A DNA stretch of 63,128 nt from Chloroflexi bacterium UBA5189 (GTDB lineage: Bacteria; Chloroflexota; Limnocylindria; Limnocylindrales; CSP1-4): NCBI GenBank assembly GCA_002413045.1, contig DHWF01000023.1, positions 8,373-71,500 of the forward strand, read 5' to 3'. The translations under genes were made by a program, and so were the position numbers. The notes beneath the pieces were generated by a model, which was not told the origin of the DNA, searched no databases, and worked only from the letters and a program-made list of their open reading frames with translations. Positions within the stretch are counted from its first letter, which is position 1. Every line of letters begins with the position of its first letter. Of this stretch, positions 18,707-26,619 are shown piece after piece.

Positions 18707-19758
18707 GGATGAGCCTCCGCGGGGACCGTGCGCGGCTGGTCTCGCCCAGCCACCATCTCCCGGATGATCGCAAATCGAAGGCTGCCGTAGGCGACCAGGT
18801 CGATGACCAGTCCGCCGAGGCCCGCGAGCTGGGAGCTGTAGAAGACGAAGACCTGGGTGATCAGGATCCAGACCAGGGTGCCGCGAAGGAACCAGCGGTA
18901 GGCGACGGTGCGCGAGGTCGGGAGGCTGATCACGCCGCGGGCGATGAGCGCGGCGCCGGCGATGGTGGAGCCGAGCTGGATGACGACGGACCCGGTCGAG
19001 GCGTCCGTGGCGCTGCCGCTGCCGCGGGCAGCGATCGCGACGAGCCCCACGCCCATGACGGCGAGCACGGCGTAGCCGACGACGCCGATGGTCAGAGCGC
19101 GATCGGCCCAGGGGCTCTCCATGATCGTCTCGTAGCCCTGGGCCAGGCGCTCGCGGGCGTTCTCGATGATGCTCCGGCGCTCGGCGGTGGAGGGCAGATC
19201 GGCGAGGTATTCCCTCGCGAGCCGGGTCCGCTCCGCCTTCGGGTCGGCGAGCGCGAGGAGCCTGGAGATCCGCGCTCGGTCGTCCGGTTCGATCGGCCCG
19301 TTCGCGAACGCCGCCAGCTGGTGGAGCGCGTTCGCGATCGCTTCCCGCTGCGTGATCTGGCGCTGGCCGACGAACGCGCGGGCCACCAGGAACACGATGA
19401 CGAACGCCGCATACACGAGCGCCACGGCAGGTCGATAGAAATAGTCGTTGTCGGCCGTGACGAACTTGCCGATCTCGTCGATGAATGTCCCGAACCCGAG
19501 CCCGGCAACCACCGCCGCCAGGTACCCGACCGTGCGATCGAGGAACGCAACGAGCAGGAGCACGGCGACGATCAGCAGCAGGCCGCCCCACAGCATGTGG
19601 GCGATGTGGAGGCCGTTCGCCCCGAGCTGCGGGTAGCCGGTCAGGGCAAGGAACCAGCGGATCCCGAGGAACGAGGCGACCGCGGCCACGAAGAAGCTCT
19701 CGATGAGCCACGGCGCGTCGGTGTTGCGCGTGAGCCGCCCGAGCCCGAGTTTGGTCAT
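18703..19758 (-). CDS. polytopic membrane protein, first gene of PrsW operon
   Basis: 351 residues from the ATG at 19758. A TATCCT hexamer lies 7 bases upstream on the minus strand with no ribosome-binding site, so the message is probably leaderless; this argues against a longer start at 19845. About nine hydrophobic segments are seen, in two groups around a cytosolic helical region (about residues 130-215, AFVGQRQITQREAIANALHQ). The conserved GTFIDEIGKFVTADNDYFY is distinctive: acidic residues in a membrane context. I do not recognise a named family. Confidence 0.7.
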   Translation of the reverse strand: MTKLGLGRLTRNTDAPWLIESFFVAAVASFLGIRWFLALTGYPQLGANGLHIAHMLWGGLLLIVAVLLLVAFLDRTVGYLAAVVAGLGFGTFIDEIGKFVTADNDYFYRPAVALVYAAFVIVFLVARAFVGQRQITQREAIANALHQLAAFANGPIEPDDRARISRLLALADPKAERTRLAREYLADLPSTAERRSIIENARERLAQGYETIMESPWADRALTIGVVGYAVLAVMGVGLVAIAARGSGSATDASTGSVVIQLGSTIAGAALIARGVISLPTSRTVAYRWFLRGTLVWILITQVFVFYSSQLAGLGGLVIDLVAYGSLRFAIIREMVAGRDQPRTVPAEAHP

Positions 19759-19845
19759 CGGCGCGAGGATAGGCGCCGAGAACTCTTCGCACGCTCCTGT
19801 GCAGGCCTTCGGCCGCCCTATTCCCGATGTAGGATCACCCCGCAC

Positions 19846-19872
19846 ATGGCCATCGACGCATCGGTCGGGTGA
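19846..19872 (+). other. possible eight-codon leader ORF before the GNAT gene
   Basis: ATG at 19846 encodes MAIDASVG and stops at TGA 19870-19872, overlapping the GTG (19869-19871) of the next gene. TAGGAT lies 10 bases before this ATG, the same spacing as at other apparently leaderless genes here. Translation of the leader would bring ribosomes to the GTG. The peptide itself need not have a function. Confidence 0.35.
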
Positions 19873-20711
19873 CGGGCGCGGCCAATCGGGCCCACCGGCG
19901 AACCGGCGCGGTCCTCGCCGCCTTGGTCGCCTTCTCGGACGAGAACCTGCGCGAGGGCTTCATCGTCCTCGCGCGACACCCGCCGCACGGTGATGCGATC
20001 GCGCCCCGCCGCTTCGGTGCCGCCGAGGCCTTCCCGAGCGGTCGCCAGCTCGCCTACTTCAATCCCGTCATCATCCTGGCTCCGGCCCGCGTCGACGACA
20101 TCGTCGAGGCCGTGACCTGGCTCCGCTCCCTCGACATGCCACTGACGCTTCGCGTCCGTATCGATGTCGACGACGACCAGGTGGCCGAGGCGGCGGCCCG
20201 TCTGGGCCTCGAACGCGACACGTGGGAAGAGCCGGCAATGGCGCTCGCGCCGATCCCCGAAGCAAGGCCGCCGCTGCCTGCTGGACTTCGGATTGATCGG
20301 GCCGACGTGGCTGGTATCGAGGCCTGGTACGCGGCCCAAGCGGCCGGCTTGGACATCGCGGCAGGTCGCGCCTTCGCCGCTGACCTAATCCCTGCGTCGA
20401 TCGCGGCCGACCCGGGCGTGCAGCTCAATGGCGGCATCCTCGAAGGCGTGCCGGTCGCGACGTCGATCGCGATCCGCAGTGAGCATGCGGTCGGGGTGTA
20501 CGCGGTCGGAACCGCCACGTCCGTCCGCAGACGCGGGATCGGCACGGCCCTCACCTGGGCCGCGGTGGCAGCCGGGCGAGGGTGGGCCTCCGCGGCAGCG
20601 GTCCTCCAGGCGAGCGAGATGGGCGATCCGGTGTACCGGGCCATGGGGTTCGTCGAAGTCAGCCGCTACGTCACCTATGCCGAACGCGGTTTAACGGCAT
20701 CGGCCGGCTGA
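19869..20711 (+). CDS. GNAT-family acetyltransferase, two-domain
   Basis: 280 residues from GTG at 19869. The C-terminal half is a standard GNAT fold: VYAVGTATSVRRRGIGTALTW holds beta4 and the acetyl-CoA loop RRRGIG, followed by VLQASEMGDPVYRAMGF, the conserved beta5-alpha4 end. The N-terminal 130 residues look like a degenerate second GNAT domain. Substrate unknown. This is the last gene before the tRNA-derived repeat at 20746 and so probably marks the end of chromosomal backbone on this side. Confidence 0.85.
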   Translation: MTGAANRAHRRTGAVLAALVAFSDENLREGFIVLARHPPHGDAIAPRRFGAAEAFPSGRQLAYFNPVIILAPARVDDIVEAVTWLRSLDMPLTLRVRIDVDDDQVAEAAARLGLERDTWEEPAMALAPIPEARPPLPAGLRIDRADVAGIEAWYAAQAAGLDIAAGRAFAADLIPASIAADPGVQLNGGILEGVPVATSIAIRSEHAVGVYAVGTATSVRRRGIGTALTWAAVAAGRGWASAAAVLQASEMGDPVYRAMGFVEVSRYVTYAERGLTASAG

Positions 20712-20745
20712 CCGAGCCAGCCTCCGCGCACGAGTGGCCCCGGAC

Positions 20746-20785
20746 CTACCTGAAAGGTTGAAATGGCGCGCCCGACACGGATTCG
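20746..20785 (-). repeat. tRNA-Arg 3'-end copy, candidate attachment site (distal end)
   Basis: Bases 20746-20777 match 32021-32052 at 30 of 32 positions, and after one inserted base 20779-20785 match 32053-32059. The shared block covers 18 bases of flank, the CCA end, the acceptor 3' strand and part of the T-arm of tRNA-Arg(CCG). The two copies are in the same orientation and about 11.3 kb apart. Bases 20779-20798 also match 22309-22328 exactly, linking it to the small ORF at 22294. Confidence 0.8.
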
Positions 20786-20911
20786 GACGCGCGTTAGCTT
20801 GCGCCGCACCCAGCCGGCTCGCGTCTAGCGACGATCTCCACGTGGGCCCAGCTTCAGGGCGCGGGACCCGGGCACAAATGGGGACTCGCGGGGAACCGAT
20901 ACCCTCCCGTG

Positions 20912-22243
20912 ATGCGGCCTGAAACGAAATACGCGCGATCGGGCGACGTGCATCTCGCGTATCAGACGGTCGGCGACGGACCGATCGACATCCTCCTGCT
21001 CGACCAGTGGTGGAGCAACGTCGACACGCAATGGGACGTCCCGCCGCTGGCGCGGATGCTCGAGCGGGTTGCGTCGTTCAGCCGGCTGATCCTGCTCGAC
21101 AAACGCGGCACGGGCCTGTCCGATCCCGTCTCGGTGGGCGGCCTGCTGACGCTCGAAGAATGGATGGACGACATCCGGGCCGTCCTCGATGCCGTTGGCT
21201 CGCAGCGCACCGCGCTCGTCGCCGGGATCGGCGCCGCGTATCTCACGATCCTCTTCGCCGCCACATACCCGGAGCGCACCTCTGCGCTCGTGCTCGTCGA
21301 TGGTTACGCGCGGCTTCTTGGCGCGGAGGACTACATGCCATCGCTTCCGCGCGCGTTCCCACCCGAGGAGGGCGAGCACATCCGCGCCGGCTGGGGGCGC
21401 GGCATCCTCCTCAACCGCCTCGCACCGAACGAGGCACTGGATCCCGCGATCGTTCGGGCGTTCGGCGCCTACGAGCGCCAGTCAGCGAGCCCCGGTACTG
21501 GACTGGCGATGCTGAAGATGCTCTACGAAGGGGACGTTCGCGCCGTGCTGCCCGCCATCCGCGTGCCAACGCTTGTCATTGCCCACGCTGCGTCCGCGCG
21601 AATTCCCATCGCCCATTCTCGGTACCTGGCCGATCACATCGACGGTGCCCGCTATGTCGAGTTGCCTGGAAACGAGAACCTGCTCTGGGCCGGCGACCAG
21701 CAAGGGCTGTTTGCGGAGGTCCAGGAGTTCCTGACCGGTGTTCGACCTCGGGAGGAACCGGATCGCGTCCTCGCGACGGTGCTTTTCACCGACATCGTCA
21801 ACTCCACGCGCCGGGCATCCGAACTCGGCGATCAGCGCTGGCGATCACTGCTGGCGGCGCATGACCAGGCGGCGCGGGCCGAGCTGGATCGATACCGCGG
21901 CCGGGAGATCCACACCACCGGCGACGGCTTCCTGGCCGTCTTCGACGGACCAGCCCGGGCGATCCGGTGCGCGGCGGCAATCCGCGAGGCGGTGCGGGCC
22001 ATCGGCCTGGAGATGCGCGCAGGGCTGCACACCGGCGAGGTCGAGCTGACCGATGCCGATGTCAGGGGGATCGCGGTCCACATCGGGGCACGAATCGCGG
22101 CCCTCGCGGGGCCGGGTGACATTCTGGTATCGACGACGGTCAAGGACCTGGTCATCGGTTCCGGGATCGCCTTCGAAGACCGAGGACTGCACGAGCTCAA
22201 AGGCGTGCCCGACGAGTGGCGGTTGTTCCGGGCGCAGGTCTAG
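20912..22243 (+). CDS. alpha/beta-hydrolase-like domain fused to a class III nucleotide cyclase
   Basis: 443 residues from ATG at 20912, six bases after TACCCT (leaderless type); a GTG at 20909 is possible. Residues 1-275 are an alpha/beta-hydrolase fold (LAYQTVGDGPIDILLLD, LILLDKRGTGLSDPV), but the nucleophile elbow reads AGIGAAYL, with Gly where Ser is expected, so this part is probably a ligand sensor. Residues about 285-443 are a cyclase domain: VLFTDIVNSTRRASELGD and TTGDGFLAVFDGP hold the two metal-binding Asp; GIAVHIGARIAAL keeps the Arg but has His in place of the transition-state Asn. Activity may therefore be low or altered. Confidence 0.88.
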   Translation: MRPETKYARSGDVHLAYQTVGDGPIDILLLDQWWSNVDTQWDVPPLARMLERVASFSRLILLDKRGTGLSDPVSVGGLLTLEEWMDDIRAVLDAVGSQRTALVAGIGAAYLTILFAATYPERTSALVLVDGYARLLGAEDYMPSLPRAFPPEEGEHIRAGWGRGILLNRLAPNEALDPAIVRAFGAYERQSASPGTGLAMLKMLYEGDVRAVLPAIRVPTLVIAHAASARIPIAHSRYLADHIDGARYVELPGNENLLWAGDQQGLFAEVQEFLTGVRPREEPDRVLATVLFTDIVNSTRRASELGDQRWRSLLAAHDQAARAELDRYRGREIHTTGDGFLAVFDGPARAIRCAAAIREAVRAIGLEMRAGLHTGEVELTDADVRGIAVHIGARIAALAGPGDILVSTTVKDLVIGSGIAFEDRGLHELKGVPDEWRLFRAQV

Positions 22244-22293
22244 GGCCGCGTCGAGGCTGGCACTGTTCCGTCTCCCGACGCACCGGCGAGTAG

Positions 22294-22395
22294 GTGGCGC
22301 GCCCGACAGGATTCGGACGCGCGTTAGCAACCTACACGATCCCGATCGAGGGTCGGGAGGAGTGGGAAGCGGCAGCGCGTAGAACCCTGGCGTGA
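22294..22395 (+). CDS. small ORF (copy A) of a sORF-HTH pair
   Basis: 33 residues from GTG at 22294 to TGA at 22393-22395, overlapping the GTG of the HTH gene. It reads VARPTGFGRALATYTIPIE followed by GREEWEAAARRTLA. A related ORF at 29749 keeps ARxPTGxG-AL-Y-PIEGR-EW-AA, and many differences between the two are synonymous, which points to selection on the peptide. Bases 22295-22315 are identical to 21 bases of the tRNA-Arg 3' end (32039-32059, including CCA). Function unknown; possible translational coupler or regulator of the HTH gene. Confidence 0.55.
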   Translation: MARPTGFGRALATYTIPIEGREEWEAAARRTLA

Positions 22396-22667
22396 CTGCA
22401 CGACGACTGCGCGGGAGAGCAGTTGAGGGGGCAACTCCGCGACAGATATCTGCGCTCGGGGCCTATGTGGAAGCCGCCGGATCCGTCGCAGACGCCGCGG
22501 CACTGTTAGGTGTGCAGCGGAGCACGCTCAAGAGACATCTCGCAGACCTTCGAATGAGAATGGGACTCTCGACGGAGCAACTGATCTATGCGGGGCGGGC
22601 TGCCGGCTGGCTGGAGGTACCTGAGCTCGAGCCTGCCCATCGTGAAATTGAATCTCCAGAGCGGTAG
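22392..22667 (+). CDS. small LuxR/sigma-region-4-like HTH protein (copy A)
   Basis: 91 residues from GTG at 22392, overlapping the small ORF stop (GTGA). The region TPRQISALGAYVEAAGSV, then ADAAALLGVQRSTLKRHLAD, is a helix-turn-helix of the LuxR C-terminal or sigma-70 region 4 kind, with the recognition helix RSTLKRHLADLRMRMG. There is no receiver or other sensor domain. It is homologous to the HTH gene at 29844 (shared AGS, AA-LG, ST-K-HLA, T-QL). It converges with the HD gene 3 bases later. Probably a DNA-binding regulator of the element. Confidence 0.75.
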   Translation: MTARRLRGRAVEGATPRQISALGAYVEAAGSVADAAALLGVQRSTLKRHLADLRMRMGLSTEQLIYAGRAAGWLEVPELEPAHREIESPER

Positions 22668-22670
22668 CAG

Positions 22671-24212
22671 CTAGTCCTTTAGCGCAAGTTTCCTCGCTAG
22701 GGGATTGAGCAGCAGTTGGTAGGGCCGTTCGGCTAGGACCTCCTGGGCCTTGACCGCGATGAGGCGCCTGCCATCAAGGTCGGGCAAGTAGAAGACATGT
22801 CCCCGAAGCTTGTTCGCAACATAGCTACGGACCCAACCAGCAGCCGGCATCAGCTCGCTCAACGATGCGACGCTTCCAGCCGCCAGTTCCACCTGACACT
22901 GGTCTGCCTCACGGTCTACATCAGGCGGGCTGGGCGAGTCGATCCAGAGCGATTGAGTGTTCCACGTCTGATTGGCAGGTAGCCGCCTAATGACTTCAGA
23001 GTTGAAAGCCTCCTGCTCATCCTTATTTCGCAGGAGGATCATTGTCGTCTCGATCCGGCCTCGAGCTGGCTCCGTGACGGTGTTCTTGTCCAGCACAAGA
23101 CATCTCTTGAGCAAGCGGCGATCCAGGATGTCTCTGAACTGCGAAAGCTCCACGGGCATCGTCCGCGCGGCGGACAGCACGTCGAATTCGTTCAGCCTGA
23201 GCCAGCCGCCCAGCGTCGCCGGCTTGGGGAGAGGTCCGTCACTCGGAAGGTTGGCAAAGAACGCGCGTGCCATGCACTCCGTTGCGCGGACTTTGTGATG
23301 GTGATACAGCGCCGTGTACAGGGTCAATTTGGCGAGAACGATCTGCTCGAGGTATGTCGTCGCATTCCCGGCGACCGCAAGCCGTCCATCCCACGCACCG
23401 CTGAGGATTCGAAGGCTATGAATCAGGCGGCTGGTATCGACCTCCGTCTGGATCCCCGATGCTTGCGAGTCTCGCATGATGTAGTCGAGCTTGTCCGCAT
23501 CAAAAGAGCCGTTGATGATCTGAGTTGCCCACACCGAGTCGCCTGCAGCTGGACGCCCGATGATCATCCGCCCAACGCGATGTAGGTCGACCTTCGATAG
23601 TTCAGCTCCGCCGTCGCCCGTCGGAACTAACGGGACAATCTTGTTTCGAAAGACATCCTCGAAGACCTTGGAATTGATGATCAGGTAGGAGAGGATCTCA
23701 CCAAGACTCGCCTCGTCAAAGTATCTCGGCGAGCCCTGGTATGTGCCTCGCCGTAGGTCGATCTCGAGGTTCGGAAGTGCGTCTTGCATGATCGTCTCGC
23801 CCAGGTGCGAGTAAAGGATGTGGCCGGTGTCGTGGAGGAGCGCCGCGAGCCGAACTTCGACGTGCGTGAGGGGATCCACTTTGGCCGGGTATCGCGTTGC
23901 CAGCGCGAGCACCATTCGATCGGCAATGTGCATGACGCCGATGCTGTGCTCGAAGCGCGTATGGGTGAGACCCGGGTAGACGAGGTACGCCAGGGCGTTC
24001 TGTCGAATGTACCGGAGGCGCTGAACAATCGGCGTGTCCCACACCGCAACCTCGTGCGCCTGAAGCCGGACGAAGTCATGTAAAGGGTCACGGACCACCT
24101 TGGAGTCAAGCTCCACCGGCGGTTCCCAATGCTCGAATAGCTCCGCGACCCAATCCTCAACCTGGGCCACGAGCGGGCCGATGTCAGTGGGGCTGCCAGG
24201 AGCTACGCTCAC
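22671..24212 (-). CDS. HD-domain phosphohydrolase, SAMHD1-like
   Basis: 513 residues from GTG at 24212. The HD active site is complete: THTRFEHSIGVMHIADRM (His), LAALLHDTGHILYSHLGE (His-Asp) and SFDADKLDYIMRDSQASG (the late Asp). This arrangement matches the SAMHD1/YpgQ family, whose members hydrolyse deoxynucleoside triphosphates or other nucleotides. An N-terminal 40-residue leader and a C-terminal alpha/beta region of about 190 residues are extra. Base composition is lower than the backbone (about 58% G+C in a counted 60-base sample, 23041-23100). It lies 27 bases after its upstream partner. A role in starving phage of dNTPs is an inference. Confidence 0.88.
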   Translation of the reverse strand: MSVAPGSPTDIGPLVAQVEDWVAELFEHWEPPVELDSKVVRDPLHDFVRLQAHEVAVWDTPIVQRLRYIRQNALAYLVYPGLTHTRFEHSIGVMHIADRMVLALATRYPAKVDPLTHVEVRLAALLHDTGHILYSHLGETIMQDALPNLEIDLRRGTYQGSPRYFDEASLGEILSYLIINSKVFEDVFRNKIVPLVPTGDGGAELSKVDLHRVGRMIIGRPAAGDSVWATQIINGSFDADKLDYIMRDSQASGIQTEVDTSRLIHSLRILSGAWDGRLAVAGNATTYLEQIVLAKLTLYTALYHHHKVRATECMARAFFANLPSDGPLPKPATLGGWLRLNEFDVLSAARTMPVELSQFRDILDRRLLKRCLVLDKNTVTEPARGRIETTMILLRNKDEQEAFNSEVIRRLPANQTWNTQSLWIDSPSPPDVDREADQCQVELAAGSVASLSELMPAAGWVRSYVANKLRGHVFYLPDLDGRRLIAVKAQEVLAERPYQLLLNPLARKLALKD

Positions 24213-24239
24213 TTTACGCCTCGAGCTGGCTAGACGCCT

Positions 24240-24683
24240 CTAGCTCAGTGAAGCGTCCACAAGGTGGCCGTCCTGCAGGGCCGTCGCGAGGTCCTTGGCC
24301 GCTTGAAGGGCGAGCGCATATCGAGGGTTGTCGCGATAGGGATCGAGAAGATCGCGTTGGACTTCCGGTTTGATCTGCAGGACTGCATAGTCAGGGTTGC
24401 CAACGCGAACATTGCGACCCCATTGGACGTACGTCAGGAACTCACTAACGTCGCGCGAATAGGGCTTCGTGTCGGGCGCCTGGCGATAGGTGAATCGCTC
24501 GAACAGGTCCGGGTACTTGCGCTCGAACTCATCCCGTACCTTGAGCAAGGCTTTGGCCCAGTCCGCGGCATCTGCCGAGTACATCCGGTTCATGTCCATG
24601 AACCCTAGGGTCATCGTGAGCAATTGAGAGGGCAGGACGTGGGCCTGCGCGGGTTGCTCCGTGCCGGCCGCATGCATGGTCAT
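24240..24683 (-). CDS. partner protein upstream of the HD phosphohydrolase, unknown function
   Basis: 147 residues from ATG at 24683 with AGGAGGG six bases upstream. The protein has no membrane segment; it contains LLTMTLGFMDMNRMYSADAADW and YLTYVQWGRNVRVGNP-like beta-alpha sequence (VSEFLTYVQWGRNVRVGN) and ends with a helix. No family is recognised. It shares a promoter with the HD gene (24713-24741) and is probably its functional partner, for example a sensor, inhibitor or specificity subunit. Confidence 0.7.
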   Translation of the reverse strand: MTMHAAGTEQPAQAHVLPSQLLTMTLGFMDMNRMYSADAADWAKALLKVRDEFERKYPDLFERFTYRQAPDTKPYSRDVSEFLTYVQWGRNVRVGNPDYAVLQIKPEVQRDLLDPYRDNPRYALALQAAKDLATALQDGHLVDASLS

Positions 24684-24712
24684 CTTCGCCCTCCTAATCG
24701 AACAGGCGTTCT

Positions 24713-24741
24713 ATTGTAACCCGAATCGGAGGATCAGGAAA
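24713..24741 (-). promoter_or_regulatory. candidate promoter of the HD operon
   Basis: On the minus strand, TTTCCT (24736-24741) and TACAAT (24713-24718) are 17 bases apart. The -10 is close to consensus; the -35 is weak. It sits 30 bases from the ATG at 24683. Confidence 0.5.
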
Positions 24742-24819
24742 CCCTACTCTCTTCCCACCTTCTGGACACGGCTGCCGCTGGAGCGGGTCGAAACTGGACG
24801 CTAGCCGGGGCGGTCTCAT

Positions 24820-24839
24820 CTACGCTAGCGTAGCTACGC
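24820..24839. promoter_or_regulatory. palindromic operator with extra half-site
   Basis: CTACGCTAGCGTAG (24820-24833) is a perfect 14-base palindrome followed directly by a third half-site, CTACGC (24834-24839). It ends 6 bases before the ATG of the excisionase-like gene and lies upstream of the HD operon, so it may bind that protein or another element regulator. Confidence 0.6.
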
Positions 24840-24845
24840 AACAAC

Positions 24846-25211
24846 ATGGCCGCAAGCGCCCTTGTCTCGGGAGTCTCGGTGGACGCAATGACGTTGATCC
24901 AAGCCGGTCGGGTATTAGGCTTGGCCCCCGCGACGCTTCGCGCCCAGATTCATCGAGGCAAGTTGCTCGGCACGAAGGTCGGGCGGGACTGGCTTCTTGC
25001 CCCCGACGAAGTCGAACGGTATCGACGCGATTCGCTTCGCCGCTCGAGCCATCAGCGGCTCCCCGAATCGGGCGACGCACGGCCTGGGTCAACCTCGAGC
25101 GCACGAATTGCTCATACGAACCCACTCGGGGAGCGGCGTCATCGCGCACCGGCATCAGTCGACGTCGGGGTCGAAGGTGGTCGACGGAAACGCCCCCTGG
25201 ACCCACCCTGA
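24846..25211 (+). CDS. excisionase/MerR-like HTH DNA-binding protein
   Basis: 121 residues from ATG at 24846 (ATG at 24888 is possible). The segment TLIQAGRVLGLAPATLRAQ, then IHRGKLLGTKVGRDWLL, then PDEVERYRRDS, is the HTH_17 winged-helix form shared by excisionases and many small regulators. The remaining C-terminus is Arg/Pro-rich and its last 57 bases overlap, in antisense, the end of the membrane-protein gene, so the true protein may be effectively shorter. A palindromic site lies just upstream. It could control element excision or the adjacent genes. Confidence 0.7.
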   Translation: MAASALVSGVSVDAMTLIQAGRVLGLAPATLRAQIHRGKLLGTKVGRDWLLAPDEVERYRRDSLRRSSHQRLPESGDARPGSTSSARIAHTNPLGERRHRAPASVDVGVEGGRRKRPLDPP

Positions 25212-26450
25212 TGTCGGAGTCGGCGCGCCTCGCGGCTCCTCGAGGCCAAGGTACGACCACTCGTCCGGAGGCGGGCCTGCAGCTCCCTTTCCGAGGACCC
25301 AGCCGCCGATCGTCCTTCGCCACGTGAACCATGCCCGGTCCTTACGGGCGAACGTAAGGTTGATCTCAGCCTCCGGAAACGTCTTGGAAAGCAGGCCGCT
25401 GACGATCGACAGGATGTCCGTTCGGTAGCGGCCGTTGTCGGACTGAGCGGACTGGAATGTGTGGAGCTGGTCGAGGGCTTCCTTGGTCTCGTTGAATTCG
25501 CGCTCGTCGAAGGGCCGGCCGTCCCAGTCGGTCCCCGAAACGCCCGCGTAGCGAGCGGCACGAGCGGCCTCCATGGTCTCTTTGGCGTTCGATAGGCGAC
25601 TTTCTGCGCGTTGGAGGGCCACCACTTTGCGCGCGTCCGACCACGTCTTCGCATCCGCCAGGTCGGAGATCGCGCGACCGGCGAAGCCGTCGAGCTCGTG
25701 ATTGTGGAAGTTGTAGCCGAGCACCAACGCGAGCTTGGCGCGACGGCGAGCCTTGGCGTCAGCCCGGTTGTGGAAGCCCAGGCGGACGAATGCCGCCTCG
25801 TAGTTCGAGTACAAGCTGACCGCATACACGGCTGGAAGCGAGGCGACGGTGAGCCAGATCGGCAGGAGAAACGTCAACAGGAGTTGGCGCTGGTTGAGAT
25901 TTCCCCAGTTACTCGTCACATAGATGGCCGTGGCCACCACGATGGTCAGGCCCAGGATCGACGCGATCGCGTCAAACAGGCGCTTGACGATTCGGTTGGC
26001 CGGGTTCATGCCGGCGACTGCTGACATCAGCCCAACGAAGACGGCAACTGGTATTAGGAGCGGTTCTGCCCACAGGTCGAACGACCCGACACCGATGTAG
26101 AACTCGACGAAGGCCGTCAAGCCGACGGCACGTTTGACGGTGCGACCGACGAAACCGCGCTTGGCGGCCTTCTGGAAGCTAAAGAGCAGGAAGAGTCCGG
26201 AAACAAGCAGCCAGACCACGGTTTCCTTGACCAGGCCGGTGTTCCACAGGCCGACGCTCTGGGCGGACCAGACGACGCCGATGACGTACGCCGCGAATGC
26301 GAGGTAGATCGCGAGGAGCCGACCCCAGAAGGCCCGCAATATTGAGATGACGCTCTCGCGGATCTCGCGACGGGATAGCGCCCACGCCAAGGCAATTGAA
26401 AGCCAAATCAGGGACGCGACGTCTCGATTCGACAGGGCAGCCTCTTTCAT
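25155..26450 (-). CDS. polytopic membrane protein with large cytosolic C-terminus, unknown
   Basis: 431 residues from ATG at 26450. Hydrophobic stretches near residues 11-28, 45-62, 79-95, 108-122, 130-147, 165-183 and 195-218 suggest six or seven membrane helices. The last 200 residues are soluble and mostly helical, with a coiled-coil-like part (DARKVVALQRAESRLSNAKE) and an alpha/beta end (RYRTDILSIVSGLLSK; FPEAEINLTFARKD). No named family is recognised. Its setting among HD, HEPN-like and Mrr genes invites comparison with membrane effectors of defence systems, but that is only context. Confidence 0.7.
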   Translation of the reverse strand: MKEAALSNRDVASLIWLSIALAWALSRREIRESVISILRAFWGRLLAIYLAFAAYVIGVVWSAQSVGLWNTGLVKETVVWLLVSGLFLLFSFQKAAKRGFVGRTVKRAVGLTAFVEFYIGVGSFDLWAEPLLIPVAVFVGLMSAVAGMNPANRIVKRLFDAIASILGLTIVVATAIYVTSNWGNLNQRQLLLTFLLPIWLTVASLPAVYAVSLYSNYEAAFVRLGFHNRADAKARRRAKLALVLGYNFHNHELDGFAGRAISDLADAKTWSDARKVVALQRAESRLSNAKETMEAARAARYAGVSGTDWDGRPFDEREFNETKEALDQLHTFQSAQSDNGRYRTDILSIVSGLLSKTFPEAEINLTFARKDRAWFTWRRTIGGWVLGKGAAGPPPDEWSYLGLEEPRGAPTPTSGWVQGAFPSTTFDPDVD

Positions 26451-26619
26451 GGTGTTGGGTGAAATGCCGCGCCACCGGGCCCGTGGCGAACGCGCGACGG
26501 TTCGACCGAGACGGCTGAATTGTCAAGGCCCGAGCACTCAGTATCGCTCGCGGCCGAAGGCCGACGAGGGTGGCGTCGGGGAGCCGGTCATCCGCCCCAG
26601 AGATGACTATTCGTTGTTA

